From assembly GCF_011067745.1 (NCBI RefSeq), contig NZ_JAAMPJ010000004.1:496001-560000 (forward strand): DNA of 64,000 nucleotides. Direction: 5' to 3'. This stretch comes from Lentzea alba (GTDB lineage Bacteria; Actinomycetota; Actinomycetes; Mycobacteriales; Pseudonocardiaceae). Below, piece after piece: positions 18,345 through 24,990 of this stretch. The number at the start of each line of letters is the position of its first letter. The stretch's first letter is position 1. A model generated the notes under the pieces. The model saw only the letters and a list, made by a program, of their open reading frames with translations, ran no database searches and was not told the origin of the DNA. The position numbers were made by a program, and so were the translations under genes.

Positions 18345-19583
18345 ATGCAGACCTGGTCATCGATTCCTGTGCCGCGGGTTCCGGGGGACCCCCGCCCGCT
18401 GCGGCTGTTCGACACGGCTACGGGCGAAGTGCGTCCCACGGCTCCAGGAGACACCGCCAGGTTGTACGTCTGCGGGATCACGCCGTACGACGCGACTCAC
18501 CTCGGCCACGCCGCTACCTACCTGGCGTTCGACCTCGTGCACCGCGTGTGGCTCGACAACGGCCACAACGTGCACTACGTCCAGAACGTCACCGACGTCG
18601 ACGACCCGCTGCTCGAGCGGGCCCTGCGCGACCAGGACGACTGGGTCGTGCTGGCCATGCGCGAGACGGCCCTGTTCCGCGAGGACATGGAGGCCCTGCG
18701 CGTCCTGCCGCCGCAGGACTACGTGGGCATCGTCGAGGCGATCCCGGAGATCGTCGAGGTCGTCGCGAAGCTGGTGGCCGACGGCCACGCCTACCGCGTC
18801 GAGGACGCCGAGTACCCGGACATCTACTTCGAGTACAACGCCACCGGCCGGTTCGGCTACGAGTCGAACTACTCGGAGGAGACGATGCGGGCGCTGTTCG
18901 CCGAGCGTGGTGGCGACCCGGACCGCCCGGGCAAGCGCCACCCGCTCGACGCACTGCTGTGGCGCATGAAGCGTCCCGGCGAGCCGTCCTGGGCCTCGGA
19001 GCTGGGCGAGGGCCGCCCCGGCTGGCACGTCGAGTGCAGCGCCATCGCCCACAACCGCCTCGGCATGGGCTTCGACGTCCAGGGAGGCGGCTCCGACCTG
19101 ATCTACCCGCACCACGAGTACTCGGCCGCGCACGCCGAGGCCCAGACCGGCGAGCACCCGTTCGCCCGCCACTACGTGCACGCCGGCATGATCGGCCTCG
19201 ACGGCGAGAAGATGTCGAAGTCGCGCGGCAACCTGGTCTTCGTCTCGAAGCTGCGCGCCGAGAAGGTCGACCCGAACGCCATCCGGCTCGCCCTGCTGGC
19301 GGGCCACTACCGCGCCGACCGCCCCTGGACCCAGTCCCTGCTGGACGAGGCCCTGGTGCGGCTCGACAAGTGGCGCCGCGCCGCGGACCTGTCGACCGGT
19401 CCGTCCGCTGTGGACACCGTCACGCGCCTGCGCGACCACCTGGGCAACGACCTGGACACCCCGAAGGCGCTCGCCGCGATCGACGCGTGGGCCGACGAGG
19501 CGTTGGCGCACGGCGGTCAGGACAAGCACGGGCCTTCGCAGATCCGCACGGCCGTGGACGCGCTTCTGGGCGTGGAGCTCTAA
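18345..19583 (+). CDS. mshC: Cysteine:1-D-myo-inosityl 2-amino-2-deoxy-alpha-D-glucopyranoside ligase
   Basis: 412 aa, matching family length (about 414). It ATP-dependently joins cysteine to GlcN-inositol, the third committed step of mycothiol synthesis, in the cytosol. A class I cysteinyl-tRNA-synthetase fold is visible: HIGH-equivalent THLGHAATY after [10 protein letters not shown], zinc-site residues in [10 protein letters not shown] and YPHHEYSAA, and KMSKS in [12 protein letters not shown]. The ATG at 18345 (MQTWSS) is the conserved start; the upstream open frame to 18252 is not conserved-looking. A 14-bp terminator follows. The last 63 nt recur at 22039-22101 with three differences. 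The adjacent PAC2-metH-his-arc order matches mycobacterial synteny as I recall it. Confidence 0.96.
   Translation: MQTWSSIPVPRVPGDPRPLRLFDTATGEVRPTAPGDTARLYVCGITPYDATHLGHAATYLAFDLVHRVWLDNGHNVHYVQNVTDVDDPLLERALRDQDDWVVLAMRETALFREDMEALRVLPPQDYVGIVEAIPEIVEVVAKLVADGHAYRVEDAEYPDIYFEYNATGRFGYESNYSEETMRALFAERGGDPDRPGKRHPLDALLWRMKRPGEPSWASELGEGRPGWHVECSAIAHNRLGMGFDVQGGGSDLIYPHHEYSAAHAEAQTGEHPFARHYVHAGMIGLDGEKMSKSRGNLVFVSKLRAEKVDPNAIRLALLAGHYRADRPWTQSLLDEALVRLDKWRRAADLSTGPSAVDTVTRLRDHLGNDLDTPKALAAIDAWADEALAHGGQDKHGPSQIRTAVDALLGVEL
19521..19583. repeat. mshC 3'-end repeat, left copy
   Basis: 63 nt encoding the last 20 codons and stop of mshC ([20 protein letters not shown]). They match 22039-22101 at 60 of 63 positions. 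Weaker similarity continues about 25 nt further upstream in both copies. Confidence 0.9.
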
Positions 19584-19587
19584 ATAC

Positions 19588-19620
19588 CTTGGGTGGGCGC
19601 CCAGCCGGCGCCCACCCAAG
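19588..19620. terminator. Strong bidirectional terminator after mshC
   Basis: A perfect 14-bp stem (CTTGGGTGGGCGCC / GGCGCCCACCCAAG) with loop CAGCC lies between the convergent mshC stop (19583) and the regulator stop (19622). T-runs are short, as usual in high-GC genomes. Confidence 0.85.
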
Positions 19621-19621
19621 A

Positions 19622-21175
19622 TCAGCATTCCCAGCGGATGCCGTATCCGTAACCCGTCTGCAGATCTGTGAACGAGACCAGGACTTCACCGAAACTGTTT
19701 ACCGCCAGGCGGTCATGGCCGCTATCGATCTCGTCGGCGTTGCGGTGGAACACGTGGTCCACACGCCAAACGTCGGACGGCATGGTCTGCTCGCCGAATC
19801 TCGCGACCAGTTGGAACCGCTCGCACGGACGCTCCGGCCACAACACGAACTGAGGACTCATCGGTTGGCCGTGTGGGAGGCTGACCTGCAGCACAAAGTC
19901 ATGCAGCTCGCCTGCCCGCAGTCTCCTCGGCAATCCCAGGTGAATCAGGGTGCGACGCGGAGATCGTTGTTCTTTTGACAGCAGCTGAGCTCCGTGCAGC
20001 ACGGTCACGTCCAGGTTCGCGGGCGTGCCGTCGTCGCGGCGCGGCAGCGTTAAGCCCCACGTGATCCGGTCCAGGCCATCGCGGCGCGCGATGATCGTCC
20101 GGCTTTCGGTGCAGCGTGGCGTGTCACCGTCGAGGTTGAGAATTGTCTCGACCTCCCGCAGGTGCCAGGTGTGGTCACGAGAAACCAGCATGGTGTTCTG
20201 CCTCTCCAAGGGTGTGAACGCTGCCTCGACCAGCCTCGTCATCGCCTCATCGATCCGTCGTCGGCACGTGCCGGGGCTGCGATCTTGTTCGGTCGCCAGC
20301 CAGTCAATCCGTTCCTGCAGGAAGCGGAACTGCGCTTCCGGGTTGAGCCCCAGCGGTGTCGTGACAGCGAGGCGAAGGTGATGCGGCAGCTGCTGCGTCG
20401 TGGTCTGCACCCAGTCGCTGATCTTCTGGCGAATCGTCTCGGGGCCGTCGAGAGCGGTGAGGTCGCAGAGTTGGAGCAGTACGGGGCCGACTTGTGTGTC
20501 GACGTTCGACGCATGCACGCCACGTCCTCGGCTCAGCCGGCGGAGGTCACTGAACAGCGCTTCGGGTCCTGATGTGGCCACGGGCAAACCCACGGACTGC
20601 TGTTGCGGCGACCGCCTCGATCCTGAGGCGCGGTCGAACGCCCTTACCCACGGCTCTCGCGACCGCATGGATACCCGGCAGGCGTTGAGGATCGTGTGCA
20701 AGCTGTCGGAACGCAGGGGCCGGGGATCGGTCAACCAGCGGTGTGCGGACGTCGGCTTGATCGGATGGCCTGCCGCGTTGGCGGCGTCGCAGAGCGCCTT
20801 CGGCGTGAAGAGCCCGGACTGGTGTACCAGCAGGACGAGTTCACGATGAAGGTCGTCCCATGTCTCCACCAGGTCGGGATGCGGAGGCCTGGTGGAGCCC
20901 CTGCTGCGGGCGGTCTCCCGTCTCCACACGTGTTCGGCCTCCACCAGCGCATCCTCGCGCCCGCACTCGCGGACAAATGCTGTGATCAGCTCGAGCGTTG
21001 GCACCGTTCGCCCACTCAACGCCTCTGACAGCGACGCCTGGGAGTAGCGCGTTCGGGCGGCGAGCTGAACCAGGGAGAGTTCGGTGGCATCGGCGTAGAT
21101 CGCACGCAGGTAGATCGCCACGACCGCGGCGGGGCTATCGACATCCGCCATCGGTTTTAGCCGTTTCTTCCCCAT
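19622..21175 (-). CDS. XRE-like helix-turn-helix regulator with large C-terminal region
   Basis: 517 aa. The N-terminus carries a lambda-repressor-type helix-turn-helix (LSLVQLAARTRYSQASLSEALSG, about 34-56, quoted in part), and a second similar region near 115-140 (LFTPKALCDAANAAGHPIKPTS, also partial). The C-terminal 300 residues are mixed alpha/beta without a motif I recognise. Such long XRE proteins are common accessory genes in Streptomyces and Pseudonocardiales. It lies in the segment bounded by the two mshC-tail copies. Codon use is less GC-biased than the neighbours, consistent with transfer. ATG 21175 follows GGGTGAG; a second in-frame ATG sits 8 codons later. A small membrane-protein gene ends 6 nt upstream. 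Confidence 0.72.
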   Translation of the reverse strand: MGKKRLKPMADVDSPAAVVAIYLRAIYADATELSLVQLAARTRYSQASLSEALSGRTVPTLELITAFVRECGREDALVEAEHVWRRETARSRGSTRPPHPDLVETWDDLHRELVLLVHQSGLFTPKALCDAANAAGHPIKPTSAHRWLTDPRPLRSDSLHTILNACRVSMRSREPWVRAFDRASGSRRSPQQQSVGLPVATSGPEALFSDLRRLSRGRGVHASNVDTQVGPVLLQLCDLTALDGPETIRQKISDWVQTTTQQLPHHLRLAVTTPLGLNPEAQFRFLQERIDWLATEQDRSPGTCRRRIDEAMTRLVEAAFTPLERQNTMLVSRDHTWHLREVETILNLDGDTPRCTESRTIIARRDGLDRITWGLTLPRRDDGTPANLDVTVLHGAQLLSKEQRSPRRTLIHLGLPRRLRAGELHDFVLQVSLPHGQPMSPQFVLWPERPCERFQLVARFGEQTMPSDVWRVDHVFHRNADEIDSGHDRLAVNSFGEVLVSFTDLQTGYGYGIRWEC

Positions 21176-21181
21176 GATTGC

Positions 21182-21406
21182 TCAACTCACCCTGTCCCTC
21201 CGCTGCTGGAGTACTCCTGTCGGTACGAGAACGGTCGCTGCCACCACAACCGCACCAAGCAGCACAAAGGTCAACAGGACTCGAAGTTCTGCCTCACGCG
21301 CCTCGAAGGGCATGATCGACTCGCCCGGCTGGGACGTGGTCAGCGTTTGGACGCGTGACAGCACGGATTGCAAAGGCGCTGGCGCCGCGAGGATGATGTG
21401 ATTCAC
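21182..21406 (-). CDS. Small single-pass membrane protein (tentative)
   Basis: 74 aa from a GTG at 21406. A single hydrophobic helix (LRVLLTFVLLGAVVVAATVL) lies near the C-terminus, followed by a basic tail QQRRDRVS. It ends 6 nt before the XRE-like regulator start on the same strand, suggesting a two-gene operon. The open frame extends upstream to 21652 without coding character. Family unknown. Membrane protein plus large regulator could form a signalling pair, but this is only positional. Confidence 0.45.
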   Translation of the reverse strand: MNHIILAAPAPLQSVLSRVQTLTTSQPGESIMPFEAREAELRVLLTFVLLGAVVVAATVLVPTGVLQQRRDRVS

Positions 21407-21848
21407 CGTCTCAGCTCTCTGTCGTGGTCCTGACGAATTGGCAGAACGAGCGTCGGGAGCTGCCGTGTCCCATGAACGACGTGTTCTGCTGTGCGGTTGA
21501 TAGCCGCCGTCGGGAGCACGGGTCAAGACATTCGGGCTCCGCGCCGAAGAACGTGACAGAGATGGTTCGATGTTCAGGTCAGATCCCACAAAAGTGGCGC
21601 AATCTTCGGCTGTATGCCCACGGGATGCTGATGTGCGTCGGATGCTCGGCAACTGCCCAGGTCAGCAGTAGTTGGGCGGTGACCTTGATCTGTCGAGCGA
21701 TTGGCCAGGTTACCTGCTTAAATTCGGTCACCGCCACCAGGCAATATGGTGCTTGCCCTCTCGGGGAGGGCGCCGAGTCTCGCTAAGGTCCAGACGAGTC
21801 CGGTGGGGTAGACCCCTTGCTGCCGCTTGTGGGAGCTGCCGACGTGTT

Positions 21849-21883
21849 CGGTGGGGTGACCGACAATGTCGGTCACCCCACCG
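21849..21883. repeat. 16-bp perfect inverted repeat
   Basis: CGGTGGGGTGACCGAC / GTCGGTCACCCCACCG with a 3-nt AAT loop. It is far from any gene end. It could be an orphan terminator or a terminal remnant of a mobile element. Confidence 0.75.
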
Positions 21884-22038
21884 CGTGCCCCTGGATTCCG
21901 TGTTCGCGAGAATAGATTGTGCTGAGCGAATCAATTCCACTCGATCTATAATGTGGATCACTCAGTCGCCAGGTTCGTCGTGGTCTTCAGTCTTCTCAGC
22001 GGCGAACTCTGGAAACGAGGCCTTGGTGCGACGGCCAC

Positions 22039-22101
22039 GACAAGCACGGGCCGTCGCAGATCTGTACGGCCGTGGACGCGCTTCTGGGCGTGGAGCTCTA
22101 A
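22039..22101. pseudogene. mshC 3'-end fragment, right copy
   Basis: It reproduces the last 20 codons and TAA of mshC with three substitutions and only one residue change (Arg to Cys). A 2-nt indel just upstream (about 22031-22038) breaks the longer frame. It lies 3 nt from the convergent ipt stop at 22105. It has no start and is not expressed as MshC. Confidence 0.85.
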
Positions 22102-22104
22102 CGG

Positions 22105-22773
22105 TCAGGGGTGGTTCCAGCCGAACAGCCGGGTGAACACCTCGTGCTGTTCCAGGCTGTGCTCGTGATGCACCACCGCGATCCGCTCGACCAGCTCGGC
22201 GGTCGCGGTGGTGTCGATCCCCGGCAGGTCCTCGGGATCGGTGCCGGTCTCGATGCACCACCGCAGCACGGCTTCCGGTCCGTTGACCGAAGCGACGAAC
22301 GGGCGCTGCTCGCGGTGCTGCCACGCTTTCGCGATCTCGTCGAGCATGCCCTCGGCGATCATTCGCTCGGCCCGCGTGCGCAGCCGGTCGAGATGCGTCC
22401 GTTCGTCGGCGAGCGGCAGCACCGTCGTGACGAGGTCGAACGGAAAACGGCCCCGGCAGGCGGCGAACCTGCTCAGCAGTGAGATGGACCCGCCTTCCAC
22501 CACCACGTGCTCGTGCTCGCTGCTCAGCGCCTCGACCTTCAGCAGAAGCGCGTGCGCGGCCTCGTGGGTGGGGTAGTCACCGTCCGGCACGGTCCGGTCG
22601 GCGAGGTGGTGGCGGCGCTCGCCCTCCTGCCGGGCGCTGGTGACGGGCAGGTCGAGGTAGCACTGGATCCGATCGGCGACCACGACCGGTGCGTCGTGTT
22701 CGGCGGCGACGTTCATCGCGACATCGGATTTGCCCGCGCAGGTGGGGCCGGCGATGAGATGCACGGAATTCAT
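22105..22773 (-). CDS. ipt: Adenylate isopentenyltransferase (cytokinin synthase, Ipt/Fas4 type)
   Basis: 222 aa. The P-loop GPTCAGKS (9-16) in VHLIAGPTCAGKS, ADRIQCYLDLPVTSAR and VVVEGGSISLLSRFA match the Agrobacterium Tmr/Ipt and Rhodococcus Fas4 type closely, rather than the longer tRNA enzyme MiaA (about 300 aa with a tRNA-binding insert). The expected reaction is transfer of a dimethylallyl or HMBDP group to N6 of AMP. The start at 22773 is set by GAGGAG about 9 nt upstream. It is divergent, 178 nt apart, from a LOG-type hydrolase that would release the free base, so the two form a minimal cytokinin pathway. Its 3' end abuts the mshC-tail copy. Confidence 0.88.
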   Translation of the reverse strand: MNSVHLIAGPTCAGKSDVAMNVAAEHDAPVVVADRIQCYLDLPVTSARQEGERRHHLADRTVPDGDYPTHEAAHALLLKVEALSSEHEHVVVEGGSISLLSRFAACRGRFPFDLVTTVLPLADERTHLDRLRTRAERMIAEGMLDEIAKAWQHREQRPFVASVNGPEAVLRWCIETGTDPEDLPGIDTTATAELVERIAVVHHEHSLEQHEVFTRLFGWNHP

Positions 22774-22951
22774 GGGGTCACTCCTCGATGAGATCGATGT
22801 TCTCACTACTACCGCGCGAACACGGGTCTCGGGAGAGCCGGTAGATCATTCTTCGGACTTTCTCAGGTAAAAGCCGAAGTTAAATCGGAGGTAAATGTTT
22901 CGATTTGTTCGTCCCAAACACGAGAATGGTGACGCGCTATAAGGTGACGGC
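22774..22951. promoter_or_regulatory. Divergent ipt/LOG promoter region
   Basis: 178 nt, markedly AT-richer than the flanks (22855-22915 is dominated by TTAAAT, GTAAATG and GATTTG stretches). On the plus strand TATAAG (22938-22943) overlaps the AAGGTGA ribosome binding site of the LOG gene, so only one of these roles can hold. Confidence 0.5.
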
Positions 22952-23539
22952 ATGAGAGTTGCTGTCTTCTGTGGTTCCTCGGCGGGACGGGTGCGGCACG
23001 TGGAGGTCGCTGCCGAGGTCGGCCGGACCCTCGCCGTGCGCGGGGCCGGGATCGTCTACGGCGGCGGCCGCATCGGCACGATGGGTGCCGTGGCCGACGG
23101 TGCGCTGAGCGTGCGGGGTTCGGTGATCGGGGTGATTCCCGAGCACATGGTCGAGTGGGAGATCGCGCACGACGGACTCACTGAGCTGCACGTGGTGGGC
23201 TCGATGCACGAGCGGAAGGCGCTGATGGCGGACCTGGCGGACGCGTTCGTCGCGTTGCCGGGCGGCGCGGGCACCATGGAGGAGCTGTGTGAGATCTGGA
23301 CGTGGGCGCAGCTCGAACTGCACACGAAGCCGATCGGTCTGCTCAACGTCGACGGGTTCTACGACCATCTGCTCGCGCTGGTCGACCACATGGTGTCTGA
23401 AGGATTCCTGAAAGTTCCTCATCGCGAGATGCTGCTCGTCGACGACGACATCGACCGGTTGCTGGACCGTCTATTGCGGTACCGGCCGCCCGCGTACACC
23501 TGGGTGGAGGAGGGACCGCTCGAAAACGTCGTGTGTTAA
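22952..23539 (+). CDS. LOG-family cytokinin riboside 5'-monophosphate phosphoribohydrolase
   Basis: 195 aa, usual LOG length. Rossmann-like opening VAVFCGSSAG, then GIVYGGGRIGTMGAVAD, SMHERKALM (catalytic Arg88) and the family signature PGGAGTMEEL (103-112, Glu110/111). LOG enzymes hydrolyse cytokinin nucleotide monophosphates to free base plus ribose 5-phosphate. The LOG fold is sometimes labelled lysine decarboxylase, which is wrong for this motif. AAGGTGA lies 4-5 nt before the ATG. Pairing with a divergent Ipt supports true cytokinin output rather than general nucleotide housekeeping. Confidence 0.92.
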   Translation: MRVAVFCGSSAGRVRHVEVAAEVGRTLAVRGAGIVYGGGRIGTMGAVADGALSVRGSVIGVIPEHMVEWEIAHDGLTELHVVGSMHERKALMADLADAFVALPGGAGTMEELCEIWTWAQLELHTKPIGLLNVDGFYDHLLALVDHMVSEGFLKVPHREMLLVDDDIDRLLDRLLRYRPPAYTWVEEGPLENVVC

Positions 23540-23684
23540 CGCGGCGAAACAAATGCAGTATTTGTTTGTCGGATCTTCGTCAAGGCGGGGTAAAGGCAAT
23601 TCGAGTGCAGTCACTGCCAGCCGGTGTTCGCCTGCGGATCCACCGCGTCGAAGTAGTCGTACGCCTCGGCGCTCGCCAGCTCAC

Positions 23685-24194
23685 CTAGGACGTCGCTTCC
23701 TCGGCGGACGCCGGCTGACTGCGCGGGTCGGGGAACGTGTCCGGGGCGACGGCCATCACGAGAAGGTGCTGGAAAGCGCTCGCCCACGGGATCGCTTTCC
23801 GGCCGAACGCCAGCAGTTCGAGGAACAGCCGGAGCTGCCCCAGCACCGCGATCCACTCGTCGACCTCGGCGTGCGTCAGCACGATGGGCCTGGGGCCCGT
23901 CCAGCGGGCTCGCACTCGATTGACGAGCTCGCGGTCCGCCAAGGCGTCCCGGTGCCGTCGCCGGAACTCCTCCGACTGCCGCGGTGACTCCGCCACGTCC
24001 GGATAGAGGTGGCGAAGCAGGGAAGGTTGTGTCAGCACCCAGCGGGGATCGCGCAGCGCGTAGAACGGGTTGCCACGCACGTAGCTGCTCGACAGCAGGC
24101 GGAGAGCCCGCCCCCAGCCCCAGACGAGTCCCTTGGACATGTCCACCTGCACGCCGCCGTCGACCGGCTGGGCGCTGAAGGACTGGTGCTTCAT
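23685..24194 (-). CDS. DUF2017 family protein
   Basis: 169 aa. Its ATG overlaps the clpS stop (24191-24194). The region RHLYPDVAESPRQSEEFRRR and the C-terminal DEWIAVLGQLRLFLELLAF are typical of DUF2017, an actinobacterial helical family almost always encoded just after clpS. Function unknown; the conserved pairing suggests a ClpS/Clp-linked role. Immediately after the stop, another frame shows a natural-looking peptide (ELASAEAYDYFDAVDPQ, to 23611) that may be the remnant of a former C-terminus or neighbouring gene. Confidence 0.8.
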   Translation of the reverse strand: MKHQSFSAQPVDGGVQVDMSKGLVWGWGRALRLLSSSYVRGNPFYALRDPRWVLTQPSLLRHLYPDVAESPRQSEEFRRRHRDALADRELVNRVRARWTGPRPIVLTHAEVDEWIAVLGQLRLFLELLAFGRKAIPWASAFQHLLVMAVAPDTFPDPRSQPASAEEATS

Positions 24195-24457
24195 CCGGCT
24201 CTCCTGAAGCTCGCCGACAGCCCGTGCCGCAGCAGTTCGACCGTGACCGCCTCCGCGGTTTCGCGGTCGTGGAGGCCGACGACGGCGCCACCTTTCTCGT
24301 GGACCGCCATGGTCAGGTCGCGCGCGGTCTCCCAGTTGTGATCGCAGATCTTGCGCAGCAGGTAGTGCACCACCGGAATCAGGTTGTGGTCGTCGTCGTG
24401 CAGGACGACCTGCCATCTCTCCCCAGGATTCACCGGCAGAGTATGCGACACGGCCAC
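24191..24457 (-). CDS. clpS: ATP-dependent Clp protease adaptor ClpS
   Basis: About 88 aa. The core WQVVLHDDDHNLIPVVHYLL has the ClpS signature in which the D/N residues bind N-terminal degrons, followed by AVHEKGGAVVGLHDRETAE. ClpS delivers N-degron substrates to ClpC1P. Three GTG starts are possible (24457, 24451, 24433) and none has a clear ribosome binding site. The longest leaves only 9 nt to the divergent gene at 24467. Translationally coupled to DUF2017. Confidence 0.85.
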   Translation of the reverse strand: MAVSHTLPVNPGERWQVVLHDDDHNLIPVVHYLLRKICDHNWETARDLTMAVHEKGGAVVGLHDRETAEAVTVELLRHGLSASFRRAG

Positions 24458-24466
24458 AATGGACTG

Positions 24467-24919
24467 ATGACGGCCTGGCAAGGGTTGCAGTACGAACGCG
24501 CAACGAACGGCGAGGACGCGAACGAGGCGGCGCGCGGCGAGGTGCTGCGCGACGACCGCACGCGGGAAGACCTGCCGCTGCTGCGGTTCCTGGTCGAGCA
24601 GGAGGCGTTGTGCTGTGCGAACGGGCCGTCGCACGGCCTGGGGGAGCAGGCCGCGCTGGCGGGGTTCCTGCTGGCCGAGCACAGGCAGGTCGAGGACGTC
24701 TGGCGGCACTTCGCGATCAAGCGCGCCAACTTCGACGCCGGCTGTGCTTACGACGTCGAGCACCTGTTCGCGGCGGGCGTTCAGGTCACCGTCGAGCACG
24801 TGCGCGCGAGCGACCACCCGGATCGCGACGAGGTCCTGGAACTCCTGCTGGGCCGGAGCGTCGACGAGGACGACCTGGAGGAGTGGTTCGAGCACCGGCG
24901 CGAGTGGTTCGAGGCCTGA
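24467..24919 (+). CDS. Conserved hypothetical protein
   Basis: 150 aa, acidic, mostly helical. A central EQEALCCANGPSHGLGEQAA segment contains a CC pair, followed by FAIKRANFDAGCAYDVEHLF, and the C-terminus ends DDLEEWFEHRREWFEA. No signal or membrane segment. I do not recognise the family. CACAAT lies 6 nt before the ATG, in keeping with the leaderless pattern seen elsewhere in the window. The divergent gap to clpS is only 9 nt, so the promoters must overlap the neighbouring genes. A hairpin terminator follows. Confidence 0.7.
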   Translation: MTAWQGLQYERATNGEDANEAARGEVLRDDRTREDLPLLRFLVEQEALCCANGPSHGLGEQAALAGFLLAEHRQVEDVWRHFAIKRANFDAGCAYDVEHLFAAGVQVTVEHVRASDHPDRDEVLELLLGRSVDEDDLEEWFEHRREWFEA

Positions 24920-24924
24920 ACGTG

Positions 24925-24960
24925 GAACTGCCCCCGGGGCGGAAGCGCCGGGGGCAGTTC
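24925..24960 (+). terminator. Hairpin terminator
   Basis: A 13-bp stem GAACTGCCCCCGG / CCGGGGGCAGTTC with a 10-nt loop, 5 nt after the stop at 24919. It also faces the convergent protease gene ending at 24991. Confidence 0.8.
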
Positions 24961-24990
24961 GTTCAGCGGTGATGCTCAGACCGGATCAGC

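Larger units (their letters stand above)
21407..22104. other. Gene-poor, lower-GC stretch ending in the mshC-tail copy
   Basis: About 700 nt with no convincing coding frame. It contains a long hairpin at 21849-21883, AT-richer DNA around 21900-21960, and the truncated mshC 3' end at about 22015-22101. I read it as decayed or mobile DNA. Confidence 0.6.

Noticed and set aside
21424-21786. 120-aa plus frame in the gene-poor segment
   Set aside because: No ribosome binding site, no recognisable domain, Cys/Arg/Ser-rich composition.
19584-22038. Integrase or transposase inside the segment bounded by mshC copies
   Set aside because: No tyrosine/serine recombinase or DDE motif in any frame.
22952-23539. 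Lysine decarboxylase annotation
   Set aside because: PGGxGTxxE is the LOG phosphoribohydrolase signature; the older label is a known misannotation.
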